64,000 bases of DNA from Betaproteobacteria bacterium (GTDB lineage: Bacteria > Pseudomonadota > Gammaproteobacteria > Burkholderiales > Burkholderiaceae_C): contig JADIZZ010000019.1 in assembly GCA_016704535.1 (NCBI GenBank), positions 124,001 to 188,000 of the forward strand. The letters are read 5' to 3'. The position numbers and the translations under genes were made by a program. The notes below the pieces were generated by a model that saw only the letters and a list, made by a program, of their open reading frames with translations, did no database searches and was not told where the DNA came from. Positions 27,568-37,174 of the stretch are shown here, piece by piece. Each line of letters opens with the position of its first letter. Positions within the stretch are counted from its first letter, which is position 1.

Positions 27568-29178
27568 TCAAAGACGGGCCACACCGAACGTGTTGGGCCG
27601 CAGGGTTCTTGTCTCGGCCTCGCGCGCGATCGCCAGGCACAGGCCCAGCACGCGGCGCGTGTCGCGCGGGTCGATCACGCCGTCGTCCCACAGCCGTGCC
27701 GTGGCGAAGAGCACGTGGCTTTCGGCGTCCAGGCGCTGGCGCAGCGCGTCGCTCATTGCGGCCAGGGCTTCGTCGTTGGCGGGCAGGCCCAGGCGTTCGA
27801 GCTTGGCGCGGTTCAGGATGTCCATCACCTTCGCGGCCTGGGCGCCGCCCATCACCGCGGTGCGTGCGCTGGGCCAGGCGAAGATGAAACGCGGGTCGAA
27901 GCCGCGCCCGCACATGCCGTAGTTGCCGGCGCCGAAACTCCCGCCCAGCACGACCGTGAACTTGGCGACGCTGGCGTTGGCCACCGCCTGGATCATCTTG
28001 CTGCCGTGCTTGATGGCACCGGCCTGTTCGGCCGCCTTGCCCACCATGTAGCCGGTCGTGTTCTGCAGGAAGACCAGGGGCGTGCCGCTCTGGTCGCAGA
28101 GCTGGATGAACTGCGCCGCTTTGGTGCTGCCGTTGGGCTGGATGGGCCCGTTGTTGCCAATCACCCCCACCGCGTGGCCGTGGATCCGCGCATGACCGCA
28201 GACGGTATCCAACGCGTGGTTTGCCTTGAACTCGAGGAAGTCGCTGTCGTCCACCAACCGTGCGATGACCTCGCGCACGTCGTAGGGCTCACGTTCGTCG
28301 GCAGGCACCATGCCCATCAGCTCATCGACGGGGAAGCGCGGCTCGGTTGCGGCGGCGGGCGCCGGCACGGTGTCCCAGGGCAACTTGTCCACCAGCTCGC
28401 GCGTCAGTGCGATGGCGTGGGCATCGTTCTCGGCCAGGTACTCGCCCAGACCAGTCATCTCCGCGTGCATCTGCGCGCCGCCCAGTTCTTCATCGCTGGC
28501 GTCTTCGCCGATGGCCGCCTTCACGAGCGGCGGGCCGGCCAGGTAGATGCTGCTGCGGCCACGCACCAGCACCACGTAGTCGCTGAGGCCGGGCAGGTAG
28601 GCGCCGCCCGCCGTGGACGAGCCGTGCACCACGGCGATCTGCGGAATGCCGGCGGCGCTCAGTCGCGCCTGGTTGGCGAAGGTGCGGCCGCCGTCGACGA
28701 AGATCTCGGCCTGGTACATCAGGTTGGCGCCGCCGCTTTCCACCAGCGCAATCAGCGGCAGCTTGTTCTGCGCCGCCAGGTCCTGCGCGCGCAGCGCCTT
28801 CTTCAGCCCCATGGGTGCGATCGTGCCGCCCTTCACCGCGCTGTCGCTGGCGCTGACGAGCACCCGCTTGCCGGCCACGACGCCGATGCCGACGATGCTG
28901 CCGCCGCCTTGCACGGTCTTCTTGCCGTCGTCGTCGTGCAGCCCCAAGCCGGCCAGCGGGCTGAGTTCGAGGAAGTCGCTGCCGCGGTCGAGCAGGCGCG
29001 CCACGCGTTCACGCGGCAACAGCTGGCCGCGCTGCTCGAACTTTCCGCGCTTGCTTTCCGATTCGGCCACCACCTTGGTCTGCAGCGCCAGCACCTCGTC
29101 GAGGCGCTGCTGCATAAGCTGCGCATTGGCGGCGAAGGCTGGCGAGCGTGGGTCGAGCAGCGAAGCCAATGCCGGCAT
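27568..29178 (-). CDS. atuC: acyl-CoA carboxylase beta subunit (geranyl-CoA carboxylase-like carboxyltransferase)
   Basis: A 536-residue carboxyltransferase. Crotonase-like domains with SGGANLMYQAEIFVDGG, HGSSTAGGAYLPGLSDYVV, and the C-terminal GGSFGAGNYGMCGRGFDPRFIFAWP are present. The stretch ELGGAQMHAEMTGLGEYLAENDAHA is like geranyl-CoA carboxylase beta subunits; methylcrotonyl-CoA carboxylases usually have HC-R-x-SGV-x-DH here. Length is also the same as AtuC. The start ATG (29176-29178) overlaps the SDR stop by one base. Partner alpha chain is at 23667-25562. Confidence 0.85.
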   Translation of the reverse strand: MPALASLLDPRSPAFAANAQLMQQRLDEVLALQTKVVAESESKRGKFEQRGQLLPRERVARLLDRGSDFLELSPLAGLGLHDDDGKKTVQGGGSIVGIGVVAGKRVLVSASDSAVKGGTIAPMGLKKALRAQDLAAQNKLPLIALVESGGANLMYQAEIFVDGGRTFANQARLSAAGIPQIAVVHGSSTAGGAYLPGLSDYVVLVRGRSSIYLAGPPLVKAAIGEDASDEELGGAQMHAEMTGLGEYLAENDAHAIALTRELVDKLPWDTVPAPAAATEPRFPVDELMGMVPADEREPYDVREVIARLVDDSDFLEFKANHALDTVCGHARIHGHAVGVIGNNGPIQPNGSTKAAQFIQLCDQSGTPLVFLQNTTGYMVGKAAEQAGAIKHGSKMIQAVANASVAKFTVVLGGSFGAGNYGMCGRGFDPRFIFAWPSARTAVMGGAQAAKVMDILNRAKLERLGLPANDEALAAMSDALRQRLDAESHVLFATARLWDDGVIDPRDTRRVLGLCLAIAREAETRTLRPNTFGVARL

Positions 29179-30056
29179 TACTTCAGCACCTCGGGCATCA
29201 CGGCCCGGTGGAAGGCGTCGAAGGGCACGGACTTCGCCGTGGGCCCCAGCGGAAAGACTTCGCTGCCCAGCGAGGCCGCGCCGTCGATCTGCAGCGTCAC
29301 GCCCGTGATGAAGGCCGCCGCTGGTGAGAGCAGGAAGACGATGGCCGCGCTCACTTCGGCTTCCAGGCCAAGGCGGCGCATGGGCACGTGCTGCTTCAGC
29401 TTCGGGATGAGGGCCTTCATCGCGCCGCCGTAGCTGTCCATGCCCGAACTGGCTATCCAGCCCGGCGCCACCGCGTTCACGCGCACGCCGGCGTGTGCCC
29501 ATTCGAAAGCCGCGGTGGCCGTGAGGTTGGCCATGCCCGCACGCGCCGCGCCGCTGTGGCCCATGCCGGGCATGCCGTTGCGGAAGTCGGCCGTCATGTT
29601 GACGATGGCCCCGCCGTGCGCCTGCAGGCACTGGTTGAACAGCTCGCGCATCATCAGGAAGCCGCCCGTGAGGTTGCTCGCCACCACGGCGTCGAAGCCC
29701 TTCTTGCTGATGGCCAGCAGCGGCGCCGGGAACTGCCCCCCGGCGTTGTTCACGAGGCCCGCCACTGGACCGTGCTGCGCGATCACACGCGCCACGCAGG
29801 TCTTCACGGCCTCTTCGTCGCGAATGTCGAAGGCGATGCTGTCGCAGCGGCCACCATCCTCGGTGATCTCGGCGGCCACGGCGTCGAGCTTGTCCTTGCT
29901 GCGCCCGCTGATCACCACCATCGCGCCCAGCGACGCCAGCTCGTGCGCCACGCAGCGCCCGATGCCGCTGCCGCCCCCCGTCACCCAGACCACCTGCCCG
30001 GCGAACAGCTCCGGGCGGAAGACGCTGCGGTAACGGGCGGCTGCGGATGCGGTCAT
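29178..30056 (-). CDS. atuB: short-chain dehydrogenase (AtuB-like, possible citronellol/citronellal dehydrogenase)
   Basis: A 292-residue SDR and the first gene of the minus-strand operon. The nucleotide-binding VTGGGSGIGRCVA and NNAGGQFPAPLLAIS are clear. The usual SDR YxxxK is replaced by a degenerate GMGHSGAARAGMANL stretch, as in the AtuB/citronellol dehydrogenase-like and 2,4-dienoyl-CoA reductase-type SDRs. N-terminal YRSVFRPELFAGQVVWVTGG is characteristic of this subgroup. It is probably regulated by the palindrome about 70 bases upstream. Confidence 0.82.
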   Translation of the reverse strand: MTASAAARYRSVFRPELFAGQVVWVTGGGSGIGRCVAHELASLGAMVVISGRSKDKLDAVAAEITEDGGRCDSIAFDIRDEEAVKTCVARVIAQHGPVAGLVNNAGGQFPAPLLAISKKGFDAVVASNLTGGFLMMRELFNQCLQAHGGAIVNMTADFRNGMPGMGHSGAARAGMANLTATAAFEWAHAGVRVNAVAPGWIASSGMDSYGGAMKALIPKLKQHVPMRRLGLEAEVSAAIVFLLSPAAAFITGVTLQIDGAASLGSEVFPLGPTAKSVPFDAFHRAVMPEVLK

Positions 30057-30119
30057 GGGCGGTGGTGCGGGTGAGGGCAGACAGGAGATTCGTGAAGTGC
30101 CGACCCGAATTAGGCTTCA

Positions 30120-30139
30120 GGGTAACGTTAACGTCAACC
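30120..30139. promoter_or_regulatory. palindromic operator, likely MerR/LiuR-class site
   Basis: ACGTTAACGT at 30125-30134 is a perfect ten-base palindrome, with partly symmetric flanks giving GGGTAACGTTAACGTCAACC over 20 bases. It lies in the 169-base gap between the divergent SDR and SCP2 genes. LiuR-type MerR regulators of acyl-CoA catabolism recognise sites of the form TTnACGTnnACGTnAA, and a MerR gene lies about 400 bases away. The regulator-site pairing is an inference. Confidence 0.65.
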
Positions 30140-30225
30140 AAATGACACCTAAGTGAATGCACGGATGTCTGCTGCAGGCATCCGTCCTAGGATCCCGTCC
30201 AAATCAACCAGAGACGGCCTTCGCC

Positions 30226-30522
30226 ATGGACATGCCCGCCTGCACCGAAACCCTGCGCACCAAGGTCGGCGAGAGCAGCGGCCTGAACGCGACGCTGAAG
30301 TTCGACTGTGGCGAGGACGGCGTGCTCGTCATCGACGGCCGCGGCGTGCCCAACACGGTGAGCAACGACGCGGTCGAGACCGACTGCACCATCGCCATCA
30401 CGCTGGCTAACCTCGCCGCGCTGCTGAGCGGTGAGCTCGAACCCACCACCGGCTTCATGATGGGCAAGTTCAGGGTCAGCGGCGACATGAGCGTGGCCAT
30501 GAAGCTGCAGCGCCTGGTTTGA
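30226..30522 (+). CDS. SCP2 sterol-binding-domain protein
   Basis: A 98-residue protein made of one SCP2-like lipid-binding domain. Visible features are LKFDCGEDGVLVIDGRGVPNTVSN, DCTIAITLANLAALLSGELEPTTGFMMGKFRVSGDMSVAMKLQRLV, the typical C-terminal half with M-x-G-K-x-x-V-x-G-D. SCP2 domains bind fatty acyl-CoA or sterol-like lipids and often accompany beta-oxidation genes. ATG 30226 is chosen because it begins just before the domain; an upstream start would add about 23 unconserved residues. Followed at 18 bases by the MerR gene. Confidence 0.87.
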   Translation: MDMPACTETLRTKVGESSGLNATLKFDCGEDGVLVIDGRGVPNTVSNDAVETDCTIAITLANLAALLSGELEPTTGFMMGKFRVSGDMSVAMKLQRLV

Positions 30523-30540
30523 CCGCCGGATGAGCGCCAG

Positions 30541-31002
30541 GTGAGCGCTGTGCTGCAGACCCCGGGCCGCAGGAAGGCCGCGCCGACGGCGCAGGAGGCC
30601 ATCGACGCCCATCGCGACGAGGCCGACAGCGAACTCTTCGGCATCACCGAGCTGTGCCGGGAGTTCGGCATCACGCTTCGCACGATCCGCTTCTATGAGG
30701 ACAAGGGCCTGCTGGCGCCGCGCCGCATCGGCGGCACGCGGGTCTACACGCGGCGCGACCGTGCGAGGCTGGCGCTCATCCTGCGCAGCAAGGCCATAGG
30801 TGCGAGCCTGGCGGAAATCAAGCATTACCTCGACCTTTACGGCGCGCACGGCGAGGGCCGCACGCAGCAGATGAAGTTCGTGCTGCTGCGCACCGACGCG
30901 GCCATCGCCGAACTGCAAGTCAAGCGCGCCCACATCGAAGCCACGCTGTCCGAGCTGCGTCTCATCAATGCCACCGTTCGCAAGCAGCTTGGTGAGCGCT
31001 GA
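30541..31002 (+). CDS. MerR-family transcriptional regulator of acyl-CoA catabolism (LiuR-like)
   Basis: A 153-residue regulator starting at GTG 30541. The MerR winged-helix region reads FGITELCREFGITLRTIRFYEDKGLLAPRRIGGTRVYTRRDRARLALILRSKAIG, followed by a C-terminal coiled coil (QMKFVLLRTDAAIAELQVKRAHIEATLSELR). There are no metal-binding cysteines, so it belongs with the ligand-sensing group such as LiuR. It sits between the SCP2 gene and the thiolase and probably controls both arms of the cluster through the site at 30120-30139. Confidence 0.87.
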   Translation: MSAVLQTPGRRKAAPTAQEAIDAHRDEADSELFGITELCREFGITLRTIRFYEDKGLLAPRRIGGTRVYTRRDRARLALILRSKAIGASLAEIKHYLDLYGAHGEGRTQQMKFVLLRTDAAIAELQVKRAHIEATLSELRLINATVRKQLGER

Positions 31003-31034
31003 CCACGCGCGTACAACACACGAAAGGGCCCACC

Positions 31035-32240
<1,206 letters not shown>

Positions 32241-32242
32241 CG

Positions 32243-34375
32243 ATGCAAGCGCTGACCTTCACCACGGGCGACGATGGCATCGTCGTCGCCGCAATGGACC
32301 TGCCAGGCCGCAGCACCAACGTTGTCTGCGAGGCGCTGCTGAGAGGCATCGCCGAAGCGACCGAGCGGCTCGCCGATGTGGCGGTCAAGGGCCTGGTACT
32401 GACCTCGGCCAAGGCCGACTTCTGCACTGGCGGTGACATCGACCAGATGTCGAAGTGGGCCAGCGCCGAAGAGGCTTTCGCGGCCACGATGGCCATGAAG
32501 CGTGTTCTGCGTGCGCTGGAAAAGCAGGGCAAGCCGGCGGTGGCCGCGATCAACGGCCATGCGCTTGGCGGCGGGCTGGAACTGGCGTTGGCCTGCCACG
32601 CGCGATTTGCGTTGGATGAGCCGCGGCTGAAGCTTGGACAGCTCGAAGTGAAGCTCGGTCTCCTGCCTGGCGGCGGCGGCACGGTGCGGCTGTCGCGGAT
32701 GCTCGGCATCCAGGCGGCGCTGCAGATCTGCGCCGAAGGTGCGGAGATGGACGTGCACAAGGCGCTGGGGCTGGGCCTGCTGACGGGGCTGGCAAAGGAC
32801 CCCGGCGACTTGCTGGCGCAGGCGAAGGCCTGGTGTCTGGCACACCCGAAGGCGCAGCAACCCTGGGACGCTCCGAAGTTTCGCTTCCCGGGCGGCGACA
32901 GCCGCGCGCCGGCGGTGGCCCAGATGTTCTCCGTGGCGCCTTCGGTGGCGGCGGCCAAGAGCTGGGGAAACTACCCGGCCGTGCAGCATGTGATGAGCGC
33001 CATCTTCGAAGGCGGCCTGCTCGATTTCGACGCCGCCAGCGTGGTCGAGAGCCGCTACCTCGCGGCCTGCGCGATGTCCCAGCAAAGCCGCAACATGATC
33101 GGCACGCTGTGGTACCAGCTCAACGCGCTGAAGAAGGGCGCGTCGCGCCCCGCAGGGCAGCCCAGGACGGCGGTGAAGAAGCTCGGCGTGCTGGGTGCGG
33201 GCATGATGGGCGCCGGCATCGCCCACGTCGCCGCGCAGGCCGGCGTCGACGTGGTGCTGATCGACACCACGCAAGCCGCCGCGGAACAAGGCAAGGCTCA
33301 CACGCTGGCACTGATGGACAAGGCCGTCAAGCGGGGGCGCAGCTCGGCGCAAGAGCGTGATGCGCTGCTGGCGCGCATCACGCCCACCACCGACTACGCG
33401 GCGTTGGCCGGCTGCGAACTCGTGATCGAGGCGGTGTTCGAGGACCGCGAGGTGAAGGCCGCGGTGACGCGTCAGGCCGAGGCCGTGCTGGCGCCCGACG
33501 CCGTCTTCGCCTCGAACACGTCGACGCTGCCCATCACCGGCCTGGCCCGGGCCAGCCGCAAAGCAACGCACTTCATCGGCCTGCACTTTTTCAGCCCGGT
33601 CGAGAAGATGCCACTGGTGGAGATCATCGTCGGCGAGCACACGGACGACGAGACGCTGGCGCGGGCCTTCGACTTCGTGCGCCAGATCGGCAAGACGCCC
33701 ATCGTCGTCAACGACAGTCGCGGTTTCTACACCAGCCGCGTTTTCGCCACCTACCTGATGGAAGGCATCGCCATGCTGGCCGAGGGTGTGCACCCGCGCA
33801 GCATCGAGGTGGCGGGCCTGCAGGCCGGCATGCCGATGCCTCCGCTGGCGCTGCAGGACGAGGTGTCGCTGGGCCTGTCGCTGCATGTCGCCGATCAGAC
33901 GAAAGCGGACTTGGCGGCCGAGGGCCGGACTCATCTCGAACACCCGGGCATGGCCGTGGTGCGGCAGCTGTGCGCCATCGGCCGCCTGGGCAAGAAGGTG
34001 GGCCGGGGCTTCTACGACTGGACCGATGACGGCAAGGCGCTGTGGCCGGGGCTGGCGCAGCATCACCCAGTGGCCGCCGTGCAGCCGCCGCAGCAGGAAC
34101 TGATGGACCGGCTGATGTTCGCCCAGGCCAACGAGGCCGCGCGCTGTTACCAGGAAGGGGTGCTGCGCTCGGTGGCCGACGCCAACATCGGCAGCATCTT
34201 CGGCTGGGGCTTTGCGCCCTTCCATGGCGGGGCGCTGCAGTTCATCAACGCGATGGGCGCGGCTGCCTTCGTCGCGCGGTCGGGTGAACTGGCGGCGAAG
34301 TTCGGCCCGCGCTTCGCGCCGGCCGACGTGGTGGTGCATCAAGCCGCGCGGGGTGGGCAATTCGTCGACGGTTGA
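32243..34375 (+). CDS. FadB/FadJ-type multifunctional enoyl-CoA hydratase/3-hydroxyacyl-CoA dehydrogenase
   Basis: A 710-residue bifunctional enzyme. The N-terminal crotonase domain (about 1-190) has GGDIDQMSKWA, INGHALGGGLELALACH and the catalytic Glu in LEVKLGLLPGGGGTVRLSRM. The NAD-binding domain starts near residue 310 (KLGVLGAGMMGAGIAHVAAQAG), with the dehydrogenase signature FIGLHFFSPVEKMPLVEIIVG and the C-terminal dimerisation domain ending DVVVHQAARGGQF. It catalyses hydration and dehydrogenation of trans-2-enoyl-CoA. Operon partner of the upstream thiolase, with an AAAGGGG ribosome-binding site overlapping the thiolase end. Confidence 0.92.
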   Translation: MQALTFTTGDDGIVVAAMDLPGRSTNVVCEALLRGIAEATERLADVAVKGLVLTSAKADFCTGGDIDQMSKWASAEEAFAATMAMKRVLRALEKQGKPAVAAINGHALGGGLELALACHARFALDEPRLKLGQLEVKLGLLPGGGGTVRLSRMLGIQAALQICAEGAEMDVHKALGLGLLTGLAKDPGDLLAQAKAWCLAHPKAQQPWDAPKFRFPGGDSRAPAVAQMFSVAPSVAAAKSWGNYPAVQHVMSAIFEGGLLDFDAASVVESRYLAACAMSQQSRNMIGTLWYQLNALKKGASRPAGQPRTAVKKLGVLGAGMMGAGIAHVAAQAGVDVVLIDTTQAAAEQGKAHTLALMDKAVKRGRSSAQERDALLARITPTTDYAALAGCELVIEAVFEDREVKAAVTRQAEAVLAPDAVFASNTSTLPITGLARASRKATHFIGLHFFSPVEKMPLVEIIVGEHTDDETLARAFDFVRQIGKTPIVVNDSRGFYTSRVFATYLMEGIAMLAEGVHPRSIEVAGLQAGMPMPPLALQDEVSLGLSLHVADQTKADLAAEGRTHLEHPGMAVVRQLCAIGRLGKKVGRGFYDWTDDGKALWPGLAQHHPVAAVQPPQQELMDRLMFAQANEAARCYQEGVLRSVADANIGSIFGWGFAPFHGGALQFINAMGAAAFVARSGELAAKFGPRFAPADVVVHQAARGGQFVDG

Positions 34376-34384
34376 GTCCGGTTG

Positions 34385-34427
34385 TGGATTAAACTTTGTA
34401 CTTCATCCAAAACTGGATTGAACAATG
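34385..34427. promoter_or_regulatory. repeat operator-like sequence upstream of and overlapping the antitoxin start
   Basis: An inverted repeat ATCCA-AAAC-TGGAT lies at 34405-34418, and a related TGGAT lies at 34385-34389. Two 13-base direct repeats of the form GGATT-x-AAC-xx-TG occur at 34386-34398 and 34415-34427, the second running into the antitoxin start codon. This AT-richer stretch stands out from its neighbours. Antitoxins of this class autoregulate through such upstream repeats; that use here is inferred. Confidence 0.6.
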
Positions 34428-34841
34428 AGTGCAGTTCTGGCGCCGCAGCCGCCGTCCGACATCAGCCCCGAGGCCATGGCCGCTGCTGGCTTGCGTGCCT
34501 TCGCACGCATCGCCGAGGCCTGGGGCCTGAGCGTCGACGAACAGCTGGCGCTGCTGGGCCAGCCGCCGCGATCCACCTACTTCGCCTGGCGCAAGCATCC
34601 CGATAAGGCCAGCCTGCCGCGCGACACGCTGGAGCGGCTGTCGAACATCCTGGGCATCTGGAAGAGCCTGCAGATCCTGCTGCCCGACGCTGCCGCGGCC
34701 GACGCCTGGGTGCGCCAGCCCAACGCGGCTGCGCCCTTCGGCGGCGGCAGCGCGCTGCGGCGCATGCTGGCCGGCAACGTCAGCGACCTGAACCTGGTGC
34801 GGCGCTACCTCGACGGCGTGCGTGGCGGGGGCTGGTCCTGA
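34425..34841 (+). CDS. Xre/MbcA/ParS-type antitoxin (DUF2384)
   Basis: A 138-residue protein with an N-terminal helix-turn-helix-like domain (AWGLSVDEQLALLGQPPRSTYFAWRK) and a C-terminal Xre/MbcA/ParS toxin-binding domain, RLSNILGIWKSLQILLPDAAAADAWVRQPN...FGGGSALRRMLAG. This is the antitoxin partner of RES-domain toxins, binding the toxin and the promoter. ATG 34425 lies inside the direct repeat operator. The RES toxin follows after 77 bases with no intervening gene. Confidence 0.88.
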   Translation: MSAVLAPQPPSDISPEAMAAAGLRAFARIAEAWGLSVDEQLALLGQPPRSTYFAWRKHPDKASLPRDTLERLSNILGIWKSLQILLPDAAAADAWVRQPNAAAPFGGGSALRRMLAGNVSDLNLVRRYLDGVRGGGWS

Positions 34842-34918
34842 AGCGTGCGGCCGTCGGCGATGCCGGCAACCGGGCCGCTGCGCCGGGCGAAGTTGCCGAA
34901 GGGCCCGCGCTGCGCCGC

Positions 34919-35572
34919 GTGCGTTGGCAGCAGGCCTGCCGCATCGTGCCCACGCGCTACCCGGCCATCACGCTCTTCGACCGCGTGGCCGACGCCGGCG
35001 ACTTCGACGTCCTGTACGCGCTGGAGGCGTTGACCAACGAACGCGCCCGCGACGAAGTCGGCCACATCGAGCGTGTGCCGAGAGAGCAGCGTCTCTACGG
35101 GCCGGGCAGCGGGCCGGTGATGGCCGCCTTCACGCATGTCAACACGCTGGGCAGCCGCTTCTCGTCGGGCGAGTGGGGCGTCTTCTACGCCGCACGTGAA
35201 CGTGCCACTGCCTTGGCCGAGACGCGCCACCACCACGCCCTCTTCATGGCCGCCACGCGCCAGGGGCCGATACACCTGCCGATGCGGCTGTACCACGTGC
35301 CCATCGATGCGCGGCTGCACGACCTGCGTCCGGCCGGCGCGGTGCCTGCGGCGGTCTACGACCCGGGCGACTACACCGCATCGCGTGCCCTGGGCGCAAG
35401 GCTGCGCGGCGCGGGCTCGGCCGGCGTCGTCTACCGCAGCGTGCGCCACGCCGCAGGGCAGTGCGTGGGGCTGTTCCGGCCGCAGGGCGCCGGCCCATGC
35501 CTGCACGCGGCCTACCTGCTCTATGCCTGGGACGGCGCAGGTTTCAGCGATGTCTACGAGAAGACCGCATGA
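34919..35572 (+). CDS. RES-domain NAD+ phosphorylase toxin
   Basis: A 217-residue RES-domain protein. RES toxins degrade NAD+ by phosphorolysis and cause growth arrest. Family residues are ACRIVPTRYPAITLFDRVADAGDFDVLYALEALTN, GSRFSSGEWGVFYAARERATALAETRHHH and the late GVVYRSVRH. The start is taken as GTG 34919, which includes the whole domain; an in-frame CTG at 34838 overlapping the antitoxin stop would add 27 residues with no ATG between. The stop overlaps the next ATG as ATGA, tying the toxin to a membrane protein gene. Confidence 0.88.
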   Translation: MRWQQACRIVPTRYPAITLFDRVADAGDFDVLYALEALTNERARDEVGHIERVPREQRLYGPGSGPVMAAFTHVNTLGSRFSSGEWGVFYAARERATALAETRHHHALFMAATRQGPIHLPMRLYHVPIDARLHDLRPAGAVPAAVYDPGDYTASRALGARLRGAGSAGVVYRSVRHAAGQCVGLFRPQGAGPCLHAAYLLYAWDGAGFSDVYEKTA

Positions 35573-36306
35573 CGCCGACACCCCTGTCGCCGGCGCGCTT
35601 CGACCGCCTGGACGCCCTGCGTGCCGTGGCCATCGTCTGGATGGCCATCTTCCACTTCTGCTTCGACCTCAACCACCTGGGCCTGTGGGAACCGCGGCAG
35701 GCCTTCACGCGCGACCCGTTCTGGACGCTGCAGCGCACGGCCATCGTCAGCCTCTTCGTCTTCTGCGCCGGCCTGGGGCAGGCCGTGGCCTTCGACGCCC
35801 GGCAGTCCTGGCCCCGCTTCTGGCGCCGTTGGGTGCAGGTTGCGGGCTGCGCCGTGCTGGTAAGCGCGGGTTCGGCGCTGATGTTCCCCAACACCTGGAT
35901 CCACTTCGGCGTACTGCATGGCATGGCGGTGATGCTGGTGCTGGCACGCCTGGCCGCGCCGTTGGGGGCCTGGCTGTGGCCGCTGGGCGCGCTGGCGCTG
36001 GCCTTGCCGCGTTTCGTGCAGCACGCCAGCCTGGACGGGCCGGGGCTGAACTGGCTGGGCCTGGTGACACGCAAGCCGCCTACCGAAGACTACGTGCCCG
36101 TGCTGCCCTGGCTGGGCGTGATGCTGTGGGGTCTGGCCGCCGGGCAATGGCTGCTGCGCCACCGCCGCGACCTGCTGGCCGGGCCGCTGGCGGCGCCGCT
36201 GCAGCCGTTGGCGCTGCTGGGGCGCTGGTCGCTGTCGTTCTACATGCTGCACCAGCCGGTGCTGCTGGGGGCACTGCTGGGTGGCCGCGGCCTGGGCTTG
36301 TGGTGA
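35569..36306 (+). CDS. DUF1624/heparan-alpha-glucosaminide N-acetyltransferase-like membrane protein
   Basis: A 245-residue polytopic membrane protein with about seven hydrophobic helices. Near the N-terminus is the family opening RFDRLDALRAVAIVWMAIFHFCFDLNHLG, followed by WVQVAGCAVLVSAGSALMFPNTWIHFGVLHGMAVMLVLARL and a final LLGRWSLSFYMLHQPVLLGAL. This matches the DUF1624 acyltransferase family related to YeiB and lysosomal HGSNAT. Its acceptor substrate is unknown. Overlaps the RES toxin by four bases (ATGA 35569-35572). Confidence 0.83.
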   Translation: MTPTPLSPARFDRLDALRAVAIVWMAIFHFCFDLNHLGLWEPRQAFTRDPFWTLQRTAIVSLFVFCAGLGQAVAFDARQSWPRFWRRWVQVAGCAVLVSAGSALMFPNTWIHFGVLHGMAVMLVLARLAAPLGAWLWPLGALALALPRFVQHASLDGPGLNWLGLVTRKPPTEDYVPVLPWLGVMLWGLAAGQWLLRHRRDLLAGPLAAPLQPLALLGRWSLSFYMLHQPVLLGALLGGRGLGLW

Positions 36307-36376
36307 GGCGGCGCGTAGCATTCGGGCCGATGGTGCACGACCCCGACGACACCTGCGAACCCTGTTTGGAGCCTGC

Positions 36377-37168
36377 ATGAGCACCACCGTCCAGCAACTC
36401 TTCGACCTCAAGGGCCAGGTGGCCCTGGTCACCGGCGGTTCACGTGGCCTGGGCCTGCAGATGGCCGAGGCGCTGGGCGAAGCCGGGGCCAAGGTGATGC
36501 TGGTCTCGCGCAAGGCGGCCGACCTCGAAGTGGCCGCGGCGCACCTGTCCGCGCGCGGCATCGACGCGCGCTGGATCGCCGCCGATGCCAGCCAGCCCGA
36601 CGAGGTGCAGCGGGTCGTCGCCGAGACGATGCATCGCACCGGCCAGATCGACATCCTCGTCAACAACGCCGGCGCCACCTGGGGCGCACCGGCCGAGGAC
36701 TACCCTCTGGCGGCGTGGGACAAGGTGATGAACCTGAACATCCGCAGCCTCTTCCTGTTCGCCCAGGCGGCGGGCAAGGCCAGCATGATTCCGCGTCGTC
36801 ATGGGCGCATCGTCAACATCGCCAGCATCGCGGGCCTGAGCGGCAGCACCGAACTGCAGTTCCTGGCCTACGGCACCAGCAAGGGCGCGGCGGTGAACTT
36901 CACGCGCACGCTGGCCGGTGAATGGGGCAAGTACGGCATCACCGTCAATGCGCTGGCGCCGGGCTTCTTTCCGAGCAAGATGACGCAGGGCGTGCTGAAG
37001 CAGCTGGGCGCCGAGAAGCTGGCCGCCGGCGCGCCACTGAAACGCCTGGGCGACGACGACGACCTCAAGGGCGCCGTACTGCTGTTCGCCAGCGCGGCGG
37101 GCAAGCACATCACGGGGCAGATCCTGGCCGTCGACGGCGGCGTCTCGGCCGTGCACGGCGCGGGCTGA
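36377..37168 (+). CDS. short-chain dehydrogenase/reductase
   Basis: A 263-residue SDR. The Rossmann motif VTGGSRGLGLQMAE, NNAG in ILVNNAGATWGAP, the catalytic Ser in IASIAGLSGS, and YGTSKGAAVNF (Y-x-x-x-K) are all present, with NALAPGFFPSKMTQ. It is an oxidoreductase of the FabG/3-ketoacyl reductase-like type. Start at ATG 36377 places the first beta strand near residue 15. It opens a run with thioesterase, GNAT, AidB-like and another SDR spaced at 0-10 bases, suggesting a single operon for acyl-CoA or ketone metabolism. Confidence 0.9.
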   Translation: MSTTVQQLFDLKGQVALVTGGSRGLGLQMAEALGEAGAKVMLVSRKAADLEVAAAHLSARGIDARWIAADASQPDEVQRVVAETMHRTGQIDILVNNAGATWGAPAEDYPLAAWDKVMNLNIRSLFLFAQAAGKASMIPRRHGRIVNIASIAGLSGSTELQFLAYGTSKGAAVNFTRTLAGEWGKYGITVNALAPGFFPSKMTQGVLKQLGAEKLAAGAPLKRLGDDDDLKGAVLLFASAAGKHITGQILAVDGGVSAVHGAG

Positions 37169-37174
37169 ACGCTG

